Shown: in pieces, positions 24,522 through 30,973 of the stretch | How positions within the stretch are numbered: the first letter of the stretch is position 1 | Layout of the letters: each line of letters opens with the position of its first letter | Assembly (NCBI GenBank): GCA_016841565.1 | Contig: JAENYX010000025.1 | Coordinates: 2,444 to 40,230 of the forward strand | Length of the DNA: 37,787 bases | Source of the DNA: Clostridium thermobutyricum | GTDB lineage: Bacteria > Bacillota > Clostridia > Ch29 | Reading direction: 5' to 3' | Position numbers and translations under genes: made by a program | Notes under the pieces: generated by a model | What the model was told of the DNA's origin: nothing | The model's input: the letters and a program-made list of their open reading frames with translations, nothing else | Database searches by the model: none

Positions 24522-25244
24522 TCACCTGGAGATGCTTGTTTGATTGCAGTCATGACCGTTTACTGCTTCTTCGTTACTCGACCAAAGGCTGAGAGCGAAT
24601 ACAATCACCCATAACAGCATGGCATAGATGCTAAGGCGCTCAAACACGCCAAGGCCAGGCGTCGGTAAATCAGCCTCGATCCTTGGTATTTGCATCCCAG
24701 CGAGAGTAGCACCTCCAATTATGAGCATGACTGTTATAATTGAGTAGACTCGAAAGGACCTGCTACTCCCAAACGCTGCAAAACCGACGAACATAAACAT
24801 AAGGATGATTATTGCAAACGTAATAACCATATGCATCGTTGCGTTCGCTCCCTCGGCATCGTAGTCCAAGGGAAAGACAAGTAATCCAAGCATGCTCACG
24901 ACCGCATAAACCATCAAGATGATTCCCGTCACCCTGATTGCACGGTTCCCGCGACGCATCCAAACCCCAGTTCCCAAGGCAAAAACCAGCACGTTGTAAA
25001 CGATAAGCGGTACAAAGATAAAAGTTCTGGTCGGTGCTGACACTGCCAGCAAATCGCTCACCATTCGTGCTGTCCAATCGTAGTCCTCCCACTGCATCGT
25101 AGCAAGCATGTCAGTAGCCGCATACAGTACTGAGGAGGCAACACCACATAGGAGAAGTATTCTGATTACTAGCAAATACTGAGTATAAGACTCCTTCAAG
25201 TTATTCCCCATTCTATTCACTTTTTTCCTGCTAAATTCTACCAT
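24522..25244 (-). CDS. DUF998-family membrane protein
   Basis: A 240-residue protein with about six or seven membrane segments (LLLCGVASSVLYAATDMLAT near residue 30, VLVFALGTGVWM, IILMVYAVVSMLGLLVF, FAIIILMFMFVGFAAFG, LLWVIVFALSLW). The pattern and the PLDYD segment after the third helix fit the DUF998 family, whose function is unknown. GGAGG lies 8 nt before the ATG at 25244. The gene is alone between 19-bp inverted repeats, followed by an attC-like palindrome, so it looks like cargo of a mobile cassette. Three palindromic boxes lie 90-180 bp upstream and may regulate it. Codon use and host range were not tested. Confidence 0.82.
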   Translation of the reverse strand: MVEFSRKKVNRMGNNLKESYTQYLLVIRILLLCGVASSVLYAATDMLATMQWEDYDWTARMVSDLLAVSAPTRTFIFVPLIVYNVLVFALGTGVWMRRGNRAIRVTGIILMVYAVVSMLGLLVFPLDYDAEGANATMHMVITFAIIILMFMFVGFAAFGSSRSFRVYSIITVMLIIGGATLAGMQIPRIEADLPTPGLGVFERLSIYAMLLWVIVFALSLWSSNEEAVNGHDCNQTSISR

Positions 25245-25304
25245 ATAATTTACCTCCTAACTATCTTTTGTCTGCCACGGTAGGCAGGACACAACAACTA
25301 TAAC

Positions 25305-25323
25305 ATCGGGCATTGCACTTAAC
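25305..25323. repeat. Inverted repeat flanking the DUF998 unit, right copy
   Basis: On the minus strand GTTAAGTGCAATGCCCGAT, matching the left copy at 24428-24446 at 17 of 19 positions in inverted orientation. On the minus strand it opens with GTTAAGT, which fits the GTTRRRY core box found at integron cassette boundaries. Confidence 0.85.
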
Positions 25324-25334
25324 TATGTAATTAC

Positions 25335-25426
25335 CGACATCGTGTCGCAAAACATCTCAACGGGTGGTATTAGCGACGTTATGTCGGGAATACCACCATA
25401 TAAGTGGTATCTACGACGTAGTGTCG
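25335..25426. promoter_or_regulatory. Array of three 13-bp palindromes upstream of the DUF998 gene
   Basis: CGACATCGTGTCG (25335), CGACGTTATGTCG (25374) and CGACGTAGTGTCG (25414), i.e. CGAC-N5-GTCG at 39- and 40-bp intervals. The middle box sits in a larger palindrome with arms GGTGGTATT / AATACCACC. The regular spacing, close to four helical turns, fits an operator array for a dimeric regulator, or a repeat structure of a mobile element. Confidence 0.55.
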
Positions 25427-25535
25427 CGAATATTCACTATAGATGATGTTGTTTATTTATCTGCCTCCTGAATAGTTTCATCCAAAGGACTTTGAGCATG
25501 TAATCCTTATAGTTCATCTATCATTATATTATCAA

Positions 25536-25603
25536 TTAATTAGATATAATTCTACATATTACCATTCTGTTTTGGACAAGTATTTCCTGCCTATACCATA
25601 GAA
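25536..25603. repeat. Direct repeat C, copy 1
   Basis: About 68 bp (TTAATTAGATATAATTCTAC at the start, CAAGTATTTCCTGC in the middle) shared with 27385-27454 in the same orientation, with around 80-85 percent identity by eye. Confidence 0.88.
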
Positions 25604-25792
25604 AAATTCAATTATCTATAGTCACCCCATATCTCCATTCTCATTACGCGTATTGAAGATAAAGCTGGCTGTCCGGATGCTTTCGGAATGGTAAGAAATA
25701 ATGACAAGCTGGCTTCTTTCATTACGATGGTTATTGACCAACTTATGAAGAAAATCGTTTGGAATATTATCCAAACTCACAAAAAACCAATT
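25604..25792 (+). other. Short gene-less stretch with a possible coding remnant
   Basis: Between repeat C1 and a terminator, an open frame after a TAG near 25619 encodes ITRIEDKAGCPDAFGMVRNN and a helical tail. It has no ribosome binding site at its ATG (25688) and runs into the terminator. It could be the end of a decayed gene carried with the module. I do not recognise it. Confidence 0.3.
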
Positions 25793-25833
25793 AAACCCCG
25801 GAAACCAGTCGTATCAAGGGTTTCGGGGTTTTT
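25793..25833 (+). terminator. Intrinsic terminator abutting repeat A2
   Basis: AAACCCCGGAAACC pairs with GGTTTCGGGGTTT (one bulge) around a 12-nt loop and is followed by a T-rich run on the plus strand. It ends 17 bp before repeat A2. Confidence 0.8.
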
Positions 25834-25850
25834 ATATTTTTCGTCTTGGA

Positions 25851-25993
25851 CCGGTAATGACTATTATCATATACTCACCGCCGTATTCTTGTATAAGTTT
25901 GATTATACCAGAGGGGGGATTTTTCCGAAAGGTAAGTCTCTATAAACGCTTTTTCAGTATGAATTGATTATAAACAATGATGCATAGTAAGAA
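25851..25993. repeat. Direct repeat A, copy 2 (carries a truncated kinase gene start)
   Basis: Same length (143 bp) and orientation as 22718-22860. It includes the start codon and first six codons of the guanylate-kinase-like gene (minus strand), after which the sequence diverges at CCGG (25851). A duplicated gene start of this kind is a footprint of a recombination or insertion event. Confidence 0.95.
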
Positions 25994-26096
25994 AAATCAT
26001 CATTACTAATTCTCAAAATTATATTCTTTAAATCATCCCTACAAATTGGAATTTATTTAGCATGGTTAAGTTCTCAATTTCACCTAAAAACTAAAC

Positions 26097-26462
26097 TTAC
26101 TCTCTTTTACTAATTTCATCTGTTATTAATGATTTTGCGATATACATTGCTTCTATGAGTGGTGAAAATCGCTTAAACTGAGTACTTCCTTCATCATACT
26201 TACTTTGAGCTTTTTCCGTTTTATTAATAATTGAAATCACAGGTGGTAATGCCTTTTCCAGTTCCTCTCCATTATATTCCTGTATACTGCCGTCATTTTC
26301 TAGTAAGCATTTAGAAATTTTCAATGCTTTAATTCTATTTATAGAAAGGGAAAGCTGTGGCGTTCCTTCTTTAAATTTTGGTTGTATCTTCTCACATTTA
26401 CTAATACTTGAAGATACAGCTTTTAATGCGTTCTGTAGTTCTTCTTGTGAATAACCTTTCAT
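26097..26462 (-). CDS. Hypothetical helical protein with two tandem repeats
   Basis: A 121-residue protein of unknown function. It consists of two similar halves of about 55 residues: the first from YSQEELQNALKAV to ISKCLL, the second from YNGEELEKALPPV to IAKSLI. Both carry EEL, AL, a K-x-EK-x-Q-x-K[FY]-x-EG block and a closing Ile/Met-rich helix, so an internal duplication is clear. No signal, membrane segment or known motif is seen. AAAGGAG lies 7 nt before the ATG. It lies between repeats A2 and B2, in the island, with AT-rich surroundings. The regular helical repeat suggests protein binding, but this is inference. Confidence 0.75.
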   Translation of the reverse strand: MKGYSQEELQNALKAVSSSISKCEKIQPKFKEGTPQLSLSINRIKALKISKCLLENDGSIQEYNGEELEKALPPVISIINKTEKAQSKYDEGSTQFKRFSPLIEAMYIAKSLITDEISKRE

Positions 26463-26537
26463 AAAAGACTCCTTTTAAATTCCTATTATAGTTTTTTTTA
26501 TAAATATTTCTTGTGACGCAATATTCTACTAATATGT

Positions 26538-26656
26538 ACCAATACACAACCAAATCATATGCTTTTATAATACGCGTCAGAACGCCGCGACTATTGCATG
26601 TGGTTTTGGAGAACGTCTGGCACTCGCGATACCGAGAGCCTTAGATAACTCCTATC
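26538..26656. repeat. Direct repeat B, copy 2
   Basis: Second copy of repeat B (22979-23098). Immediately after the shared part a perfect stem appears: AGCCTTAGATA (26637) and TATCTTAGGCT with a 5-nt loop, which is decayed in copy 1. It lies about 155 bp before the antitoxin gene. Confidence 0.93.
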
Positions 26657-26750
26657 TTAGGCTCGCAGTTGTGGTGCTGCCTTTCATCAAAGCCTCGCCC
26701 TCAGAACCTTTGTTTAAGTGCAGTGCCAGCTGATCGTCAAACCTTCTTGC

Positions 26751-26785
26751 ATTTTATCATAATTATGATACTATTATGATAAAAT
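26751..26785. promoter_or_regulatory. Operator of the toxin-antitoxin operon
   Basis: A perfect 13-bp inverted repeat, ATTTTATCATAAT (26751-26763) and ATTATGATAAAAT (26773-26785). It overlaps an inner 16-bp palindrome and lies about 30 bp before the antitoxin start codon. This is the usual place and form of an autorepression site bound by antitoxin and by the toxin-antitoxin complex. Confidence 0.75.
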
Positions 26786-26815
26786 AAATTATATTATTAT
26801 GAAAGGATGATATTA

Positions 26816-27085
26816 ATGCCCTTTATACGCCCAATTTCTGATTTAAGAAATAAATTCAATAAAATAGCTTCTATATGTCATAATGAACAAGAGCCTGTAT
26901 TTCTAACCAAAAATGGACAAGGCGATTTAGTTGTCATGAGTCTATCTCTATATCAAAAGCAACAAAACCTGCTAGACTTATATCAAAAACTTGGTGAGGC
27001 AGAAGCAGAAAGCAGGTCAGGTGCTCCAACAATTACCCATCAAGATTTTATGAAACAACTGAGGGAAAGATTCAATGAACAATAA
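26816..27085 (+). CDS. Type II antitoxin, Phd/YefM family
   Basis: An 89-residue antitoxin. The N-terminal domain (IRPISDLRNKFNKIASICHN, then EPVFLTKNGQGDLVVMSLSLY) is the DNA-binding Phd/YefM fold; the C-terminal helical tail (FMKQLRERFNEQ) would wrap the toxin. It neutralises the downstream toxin and represses its own promoter. The start at 26816 is preferred because AAAGGA lies about 8 nt before it; the ATG at 26807 has no room for a ribosome binding site. It overlaps the toxin gene by 11 nt, so translation is coupled. It lies within the repeat-rich island, as a stabilising module or plain cargo. Confidence 0.9.
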   Translation: MPFIRPISDLRNKFNKIASICHNEQEPVFLTKNGQGDLVVMSLSLYQKQQNLLDLYQKLGEAEAESRSGAPTITHQDFMKQLRERFNEQ

Positions 27086-27380
27086 ATATCAAGTCAACTA
27101 CCTCTCCTCTGCACAAAAAGATTTAAAGGAGATATTTGATTATGTTTATGCCGGAAATCAAACTGCTGCCAGGTCTCTTATAAATAGATTTGATGAAGCT
27201 ATCTCAAAGCTGGAAACATTCCCTGATTTAGGTATTGTACCTAGAGATAAACGGCTTAAGTCCTTGCAATACAAAATTCTAATAGTAGATAATTATCTGG
27301 TTTTCTACGTTGTTATTGAGAACATTGTAGAAATCAGAAGAATTCTACATGGCAAGCGCAAATATGATTTTCTTATATAA
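27075..27380 (+). CDS. Type II toxin, RelE/ParE superfamily
   Basis: A 101-residue toxin of normal family length. Recognisable parts are YQVNYLSSAQKDLKEIFDYV, AARSLINRFDEAISKLETFP, the DLGIVPRDKRLKSLQYKILI strand region, YLVFYVV and a C-terminal VEIRRILHGKRKYDFLI. ParE-type members poison DNA gyrase and RelE-type members cut mRNA at the ribosome; sequence alone does not settle which applies. The RR-I-HGKR block near the end is common in ParE-like proteins paired with Phd/YefM antitoxins. Repeat C2 begins 4 nt after the stop codon. Confidence 0.9.
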   Translation: MNNKYQVNYLSSAQKDLKEIFDYVYAGNQTAARSLINRFDEAISKLETFPDLGIVPRDKRLKSLQYKILIVDNYLVFYVVIENIVEIRRILHGKRKYDFLI

Positions 27381-27384
27381 CCCC

Positions 27385-27454
27385 TTAATTAGATATAATT
27401 CTACATAATTACCCTTCTATTTTGAACAAGTATTTCCTGCTAATATCACCGGAA
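27385..27454. repeat. Direct repeat C, copy 2
   Basis: Second copy of repeat C (25536-25603), starting 4 nt after the toxin stop codon. It marks the right edge of the repeated architecture; a terminator and the catabolic operon follow. Confidence 0.88.
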
Positions 27455-27463
27455 AAATTAACT

Positions 27464-27497
27464 AAAAAGGGGCTGCCTTTTTGGGGCGCCCCTTTAT
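27464..27497. terminator. Bidirectional terminator between island and catabolic operon
   Basis: AAAGGGGC and GCCCCTTT pair around a 14-nt interior, with A-run and T-rich tails. It lies 20 nt past the aminopeptidase stop codon and can end the minus-strand operon and the toxin transcript. Confidence 0.82.
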
Positions 27498-27516
27498 TTC
27501 ATACGAAATCCGAGAC

Positions 27517-28467
27517 CTACAATACAAGTTGGCCTTCCTGAAGTACCAATTGCTCATCCAAGTACAGCTCCGGGGCCAATATAATCCCATCTACATGGAT
27601 GCCGGCAGCAACCTGACCACCAAAGGTATCATTACTACCTAAGGCAATATGAGCCGTCCCATAAACCTTTTCGTCCTCTAAGACTACTCCGATAACTTGT
27701 GCTTTGTCATTGGTTCCGATCCCTAGTTCCGCCAAGTTCCGGGCCAACACGTTATTACTCAGTAAGGCGAGAAGCTCATCCCTATCAGGTCCCATTGCAT
27801 CCACTAAAGTACCCTTGCTAAAAGTTAGTTTTAGTGGGCCTTTTAATGTTCCTATGCCAGCAAAGGACCCGTCTATTATGATCTCCCCTTCGGCAGTTCC
27901 CTCCACCGGAGCAATGAACGCCTCTCCGGAGGGGAGATTGCCCCCCTGACCCTTACTACGATAAATACCGGTGCTAGCTACAGCCTTGCGACTTTCTAGG
28001 GACATAACAAGTCGTGAATCGCCTTTTTTCAGTATTGCCTCTTTGGCATTTGTGAGACGGTCTGCCAATTTTGCTGTACGCTCAGCTATTTTTTCATAGT
28101 CGGCGGCCAGAGCTCCTCCTGCAAACATGTCTACCGTTATTCCCGGCATAGTAGCAATGCGGGCCCCAGCTGCACATGCCTCCTTCCGTGCTTGGGTGTG
28201 TGTTAGTGAATGAGCAGTTGCAGCTACCACCACATCAGCCGCCAACATGCTCTGGGCAACCATAAGCGGTGGTTCCGCTCCACTTTTACCCAATGGTTCA
28301 ATTAGCATTTGCACTGCTCTTGCACCCAGATTTCTTCCAGCAAAAAACAAAACTTCACCAATAGATGATGTGGTATCATCCACAATCACCAGCAATTGTT
28401 CACCGTTTTGTAATGCTAGATTCTGTACTAAAAGATGCTCCGCAATCTCTACCATAGTCTTACTCAT
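27517..28467 (-). CDS. M29-like aminopeptidase (last gene of the OPT operon)
   Basis: A 316-residue protein that resembles the M29 (thermophilic, AmpS/AmpT) aminopeptidase group. The C-terminal half has the familiar layout: NLPSGEAFIAPVEGTAEG, LAELGIGTNDKAQVIGVVLE and TAHIALGSNDTFGG followed by HVDGIILAP. M29 enzymes use two metal ions to remove N-terminal residues from small peptides. It is about 90 residues shorter than classical M29 enzymes and the ligands were not verified one by one, so another hydrolytic role is possible. The start at 28467 overlaps the stop of the AroM gene (ATGA), which decides it against the longer open frame to 28593 and shows translational coupling. Confidence 0.75.
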   Translation of the reverse strand: MSKTMVEIAEHLLVQNLALQNGEQLLVIVDDTTSSIGEVLFFAGRNLGARAVQMLIEPLGKSGAEPPLMVAQSMLAADVVVAATAHSLTHTQARKEACAAGARIATMPGITVDMFAGGALAADYEKIAERTAKLADRLTNAKEAILKKGDSRLVMSLESRKAVASTGIYRSKGQGGNLPSGEAFIAPVEGTAEGEIIIDGSFAGIGTLKGPLKLTFSKGTLVDAMGPDRDELLALLSNNVLARNLAELGIGTNDKAQVIGVVLEDEKVYGTAHIALGSNDTFGGQVAAGIHVDGIILAPELYLDEQLVLQEGQLVL

Positions 28468-29156
28468 AAGCCTACTTCCCTTCTCCCAATTAGCTCTTTG
28501 AGGACTCGCGCAAAGATTCCTCGGGCCAGAATAACCGGAACTCCAGTAATGTTTCGTACTCTTTCTTGCATAGCCAAAGTGTATCCCATGCAATCCAGGA
28601 CCACCAGTTGCACGCTTTCTCCCTTAAGCACATCTGCTGCTTTATCAAGGTTTGCTATATCACCATATGGAGAAGCCGCTACCATAACTTGTTCGCTTCC
28701 AACCTCACGCCAACGTTTTTGCGATTGCGGGATTTGGTCGGCAGCCGGGGATACAACACCAATTTTCAATCCGTCTGCCACTGCCTGGGTCACGTTGTAC
28801 AGTATGGGCTGTGGGCGAACTAACAATCCCGTCCCGGTCAATTGAAATTCACCGGTGCAAAGAAGTGCCACCACCTCAATTCCCTGTTCAAAGAAGCCCT
28901 GTATCTTTTCCGTAATCCGAGGGGTAATATGCTGTTCTGCTACTTTCACTGACGAGCCGTCCGCTAGCCGTGTAACAAGTACATAATCCCCGTCCTTAGG
29001 AGCAAAAGTAGCTATCTCTTCCTTGCTTAGCCCATCTAATGCTCCTGCTTCTTTAACCTCTATTTCGGGGCCCAAAATTTCCATTAACTCCGGCATTATA
29101 TCAACTCTAGGAGCTTGGCCAATAGTTACCGCCCCGATAATCTTTCCTCTCATCAT
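28464..29156 (-). CDS. AroM-family protein
   Basis: A 230-residue AroM-family protein: the start GKIIGAVTIGQAPRVDIMPE is the family signature. AroM has no established function; in Escherichia coli it is linked to aromatic-pathway regulation by TyrR. Two conserved-looking cysteines stand in symmetric positions, Cys100 (ALLCTGEF) and Cys189 (VLDCMGYT), much like the catalytic pair of Asp/Glu racemases, one of which is encoded in this operon. An isomerase-like or lyase-like role is therefore conceivable, as inference only. GGAGG lies 6 nt before the ATG. The gene overlaps the upstream gene by 50 nt and the downstream one by 4 nt, so it is firmly in the operon. Confidence 0.88.
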   Translation of the reverse strand: MMRGKIIGAVTIGQAPRVDIMPELMEILGPEIEVKEAGALDGLSKEEIATFAPKDGDYVLVTRLADGSSVKVAEQHITPRITEKIQGFFEQGIEVVALLCTGEFQLTGTGLLVRPQPILYNVTQAVADGLKIGVVSPAADQIPQSQKRWREVGSEQVMVAASPYGDIANLDKAADVLKGESVQLVVLDCMGYTLAMQERVRNITGVPVILARGIFARVLKELIGRREVGL

Positions 29157-30003
29157 TTTTCACCTCCGATAGTAGCTTGGTTCTTTCTTTTCCCCCATAG
29201 ACACAACCAAAATGGCGCTCACAGTTGGGACAACCGCGCTGGCATTCTTCCAAACTACCATCTGCTGCACTGGTATGAGCCCTTTTTAGTTTCATTGCCA
29301 AACGGCAAAGATTTTGAACTTGCGATTTCTTTCCTTCCACAACAAAGGTGGTTGCCCCCTCGGCTCCAATTATGCCCCCGCGACCAATGATCGTAGCCTT
29401 CACCTTGGCCAGCAAGGTGATAGCCGTGAATTCAGTTACTATTTGACCTGGAACTGGTATTAGCCCCGCTGCCATGCCCATAGACCAATCAGTCCCCAGA
29501 CGGCTGGCTGCTAAGGTTGCTTCAGCAATCGAGCCAGGCGTAAACTTTTCCAAGCCAGCCGGTATTATACTTGTTATTCCCTCTGCTGCCAACGCCGAAA
29601 TAACACGGCCAGGATTGCCTCCCAAGGGGCTACCAGCCATTAAGGCAGCATGGCCATAGCGGTCAATCAGATTGGCCCCACAGACTGCGACATCACCTGG
29701 CCCCATTCCAAGTACTTCGTTTTCAAGGTCATTATCAATTCCGTGCGGCTCTCCCCGCTCTATTAAGATACAATGCGGCGCATCTACAGTTGTACGGGCT
29801 GATTTGGTTCCAAGGGCTGTAATACGGCCCGAGATCCTAAGCGGCATTCCTACCAAAATCTCGGCTACTCCCGACACGGTTGTGCCTCCTTTGAGAAAGA
29901 TCTTGCCGTGTTCAAGGGCGTGCCTAATCTCTGGCATCTGGGTGACGGCAATAGCTATCAGCTTCTTACCTTCGCTCACTGTTAAAGTTAGCTGAGCTTT
30001 CAT
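29107..30003 (-). CDS. Unrecognised operon protein with C-terminal cysteine cluster
   Basis: A 298-residue soluble protein; I cannot name the family. The main part (about 1-230) is rich in Gly, Ala and Ile with segments such as GKIFLKGGTTVSGVAEIL, GPGDVAVCGANLIDRYGHAA, AAEGITSIIPAGLEKFTPGS and KATIIGRGGIIGAEGATTF, suggesting an alpha/beta enzyme. Near the C-terminus is a cluster Cys254-x3-Cys258-x2-Cys261-x5-Cys267 (CQRGCPNCERHFGC), fit to bind zinc or an iron-sulfur cluster. AGGA lies 6 nt before the ATG. It begins 2 nt after the DUF1177 stop codon, and its end overlaps the AroM gene by 50 nt, so it is part of the same operon. A metal-dependent enzyme is likely but unproven. Confidence 0.8.
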   Translation of the reverse strand: MKAQLTLTVSEGKKLIAIAVTQMPEIRHALEHGKIFLKGGTTVSGVAEILVGMPLRISGRITALGTKSARTTVDAPHCILIERGEPHGIDNDLENEVLGMGPGDVAVCGANLIDRYGHAALMAGSPLGGNPGRVISALAAEGITSIIPAGLEKFTPGSIAEATLAASRLGTDWSMGMAAGLIPVPGQIVTEFTAITLLAKVKATIIGRGGIIGAEGATTFVVEGKKSQVQNLCRLAMKLKRAHTSAADGSLEECQRGCPNCERHFGCVYGGKERTKLLSEVKNDERKDYRGGNYWPSS

Positions 30004-30005
30004 AT

Positions 30006-30953
30006 CTATTCCTGCTCGTAAGATCGTCCCAAGGTTTGTAGATGACTTAAGGAACCGTAGAGACGTACCAGGCGTTCGTATTCTTTTTCATCATAAAACT
30101 GACATTTACCTTCACCGAATGCTTTAGCTACCTCTATGGTGAAGCGGGCAGCCAATTCAATATCGTAAGGATGACTGCCACCGGTGGCACACCCAGGAAC
30201 AGGTGTTTCTGTCGTAATTGCTACACCAACGCAGGGAATCGTGGTAGCAGTTGATGGTTGTAGAACGCTGTTGACATGATAAACGTCATTGCCGTAAGGA
30301 GTAATGTCTTGAGTTGTTATGGCAAAGACAACTGGTAACTGGCCAGTGGTAATTGCCATGATATCCAGAATATCCTCACTTACTCTCAGAATATAACCTT
30401 CTTTAACGGTTGGTGAAATGGCAAAACCACGATGATTGATAATCCTATTACCTTTGGTGGTGTCGACAGAGAGTATAGCATCAATAGTCGGATCAATTTC
30501 ATACTTGTTCATGGTCGCAATATCTACCGGTGAATCCATAAACGGAACCGGATCATGTGGCCTTGTGGGTGCATGTGGACAAATATGAGTAGCTACAATA
30601 ACATCGCCCGTTAGTACATCACCCAATGAGTGCATATATCCTAATTTTAGTGCTGCCGAAACAGCAACGGCCGCTCCGTCACCATCGGACACAAATCCTA
30701 TCCGTTCCGGGCGTGCCCCCAGGCCTCCAAGACGCCCAATAATTCCTAAAGTAGGAGCGTCGCCGCCACTAATTTTGCCCGACCGCCCCGGAATTATAGC
30801 CTTAATAAAATCCGTATAACCTTTTGGCCCTTCAATGCGCTGAGATTCCACCTGGTAAACGCCTGCCTCAAGCAGTAGTTTCTTGACTTTCTCCCCATCA
30901 GCATGGGGACTGTCCAGTAGATCAAAAACCTCAAGAACTTGTTTTAATAACAT
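30006..30953 (-). CDS. DUF1177-family protein
   Basis: A 315-residue protein matching DUF1177 (start LLKQVLEVFDLLDSPHADG; then GRLGGLGARPERIGFVSDGD, VATHICPHAPTRPHDPVPFM and TETPVPGCATGGSHPYDIEL). The family is of unknown function and, from memory, is repeatedly found with AroM, DUF917 and OPT-transporter genes. Several conserved His, Asp and Cys residues (HICPHAPTRPHD) could form a metal site, which would suit a hydrolase. It begins about 20 nt after the DUF917 stop; a G-rich stretch lies about 12 nt before the ATG, so the ribosome binding site is only moderate. Its place in the middle of the operon implies a catalytic step of the same pathway. Confidence 0.88.
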   Translation of the reverse strand: MLLKQVLEVFDLLDSPHADGEKVKKLLLEAGVYQVESQRIEGPKGYTDFIKAIIPGRSGKISGGDAPTLGIIGRLGGLGARPERIGFVSDGDGAAVAVSAALKLGYMHSLGDVLTGDVIVATHICPHAPTRPHDPVPFMDSPVDIATMNKYEIDPTIDAILSVDTTKGNRIINHRGFAISPTVKEGYILRVSEDILDIMAITTGQLPVVFAITTQDITPYGNDVYHVNSVLQPSTATTIPCVGVAITTETPVPGCATGGSHPYDIELAARFTIEVAKAFGEGKCQFYDEKEYERLVRLYGSLSHLQTLGRSYEQE

Positions 30954-30973
30954 TGTTGTTCGGAACCCCCTTT

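Noticed and set aside
24299..24553. Minus-strand open frame of 84 codons across the attC-like region
   Set aside because: It crosses the palindrome, the intron start and the end of the DUF998 gene; the structure explains the sequence better than coding does.
25688..25945. Plus-strand open frame of 85 codons
   Set aside because: It runs through an intrinsic terminator and into repeat A2 and lacks a ribosome binding site; at most its first part is a gene remnant.
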